Source of the DNA: Hyphomicrobiales bacterium
Lineage (GTDB): Bacteria > Pseudomonadota > Alphaproteobacteria > Rhizobiales > Aestuariivirgaceae
NCBI GenBank assembly: GCA_027031305.1
Contig: JALVRJ010000073.1
Location: 1-6,518, forward strand
DNA: 6,518 nucleotides
Direction of reading: 5' to 3'
A program made the position numbers and the translations under genes. How positions within the stretch are numbered: the first letter of the stretch is position 1; the number at the start of each line of letters is the position of its first letter. Under the pieces are notes generated by a model, which did no database searches, was not told the origin of the DNA, and saw nothing but the letters and a program-made list of their open reading frames with translations. This document shows positions 5,883 through 6,518 of the stretch, piece after piece.

Positions 5883-6518
5883 GCCGCCGCCTCCCCCTTG
5901 TCCTTGCCCTGTTGCGTGCTCGCCGCGTGCCGCCAGCGGATGCGGTAATGCACCAGAACGTCGGCGCCGAGGATGAGAAACAGCAACATGCCTTGCAGCG
6001 CCTGCGCCACCTTCGCCGGCATGTTCAACGCCAGCTGCGCCGATTCCCCGCCCAGGTAGGTCAGCGCCAGCAGGAACGCCGCCGCCAGCACCCCCCACGG
6101 CGAAAGCCGTCCCAGCACCGCCACGATGATGGCGGCGAAGCCGTAGCCCGGCGAAATGGATGGTTGCAGGTGGCCAATGGCGCCGGCCACCTCGCCTATG
6201 CCCGCCAGCCCCGCCAGCGCGCCGGAAATCAGCATCACGTTCATGGTGATGGCGCTGGCGGAAAAACCGCCGAAGCGCGCCGCCCGCGGCGAGGCTCCCT
6301 GCACCCGCACCGCGAAGCCGAAGCGCATGTGCGACAGCAACAGCCACAGGCCCGCGATCGCCAGCAGGGCCAGCACGAACCCCAGGTGCAGCCGCCCGGA
6401 GAGGACCGGCAGGACGTGCCAGCCCTCGAACGCCACCGACTTGGGAAAGTTGAACCCCATCGGGTCGCGCCACGGCCCGCGCACCAACCAGTCCAGGAAC
6501 AGTTGCGCCACGTAGACC
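5879..6518 (-). CDS. ABC transporter permease, NupP/YufP-like (first permease), 5' end missing
   Basis: The C-terminal 212 residues of an inner-membrane permease are visible; the frame is open at the window edge. Family members run to roughly 350 residues, so about 40 percent is outside. The visible start has the G-P-W-R-D-P-x-G-F-N-F-P-K motif typical of these permeases. It is followed by hydrophobic helices, a cytoplasmic loop (V-Q-G-A-S-P-R-A-A-R-F-G-G) and the conserved S-G-A-L-A-G-L-A-G-I-G-E-V-A-G, S-P-G-Y-G-F-A-A-I-I-V-A and L-G-R-L-S-P-W-G runs. A short polar tail ends the protein. It would pair with the downstream permease, with which it shares a 4-base overlap. A GTG at 6511 is an internal valine codon, not a start. 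The ATPase gene of the importer is not in view and is expected further upstream on the same strand. Confidence 0.92.
   Translation of the reverse strand, partial: VYVAQLFLDWLVRGPWRDPMGFNFPKSVAFEGWHVLPVLSGRLHLGFVLALLAIAGLWLLLSHMRFGFAVRVQGASPRAARFGGFSASAITMNVMLISGALAGLAGIGEVAGAIGHLQPSISPGYGFAAIIVAVLGRLSPWGVLAAAFLLALTYLGGESAQLALNMPAKVAQALQGMLLFLILGADVLVHYRIRWRHAASTQQGKDKGEAAA

Noticed and set aside
5883..6473. Upstream extension of the second permease frame to about 503 residues
   Set aside because: The extension is an out-of-register translation of the first permease. The ATG at 5882 has a good ribosome binding site and the expected family N-terminus, so no fusion is present.

Overview
The window is GC-rich with dense, mostly minus-strand coding. 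It looks like a chromosome segment of a proteobacterium, most probably an alphaproteobacterium of Rhodospirillales type. That placement is inferred from two things: the histidine kinase dimerisation helix resembles the PleC/DivJ/PdhS group, and the BMP-type binding protein has a style common in that class. No rRNA, tRNA, CRISPR, insertion sequence or phage gene is visible.

Layout, left to right. Positions 1-30 hold only the first ten codons of a minus-strand gene that leaves the window. It has a strong ribosome binding site, and its 211-base upstream region carries a possible sigma70 promoter and three TTGCAA motifs. Positions 242-2686 (minus) encode an 814-residue membrane sensor histidine kinase: a periplasmic sensor between two membrane helices, two PAS domains, a coiled coil, then HisKA and HATPase. 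Its H-box has phenylalanine where arginine or lysine is usual. Positions 2687-3147 form a 461-base divergent intergenic region with a 14-base perfect palindrome and, on the plus strand, a near-perfect sigma54 (RpoN) -24/-12 promoter. That promoter faces a 144-codon plus-strand gene (3148-3582) for a small, very basic, probably exported protein of unknown function.

The right half (3731-6518, minus) is the 3' end of an ABC importer operon of the BMP/nucleoside type. Reading in the direction of transcription, it holds a partial inner-membrane permease (NupP/YufP-like), a second complete permease (NupQ/YufQ-like) that overlaps the first by an ATGA, a periplasmic BMP-family binding protein, and an intrinsic terminator. 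The ATPase is not in the window and is expected upstream of the partial permease. Together these genes would import a nucleoside or related purine compound; the exact ligand cannot be read from sequence.

The most interesting part is the middle: an orphan-looking multi-sensor kinase with an unusual H-box, divergent from a sigma54-driven gene for an unrecognised secreted basic protein, with a palindrome between them at a distance suitable for an activator site. A functional link between these parts is inference only.
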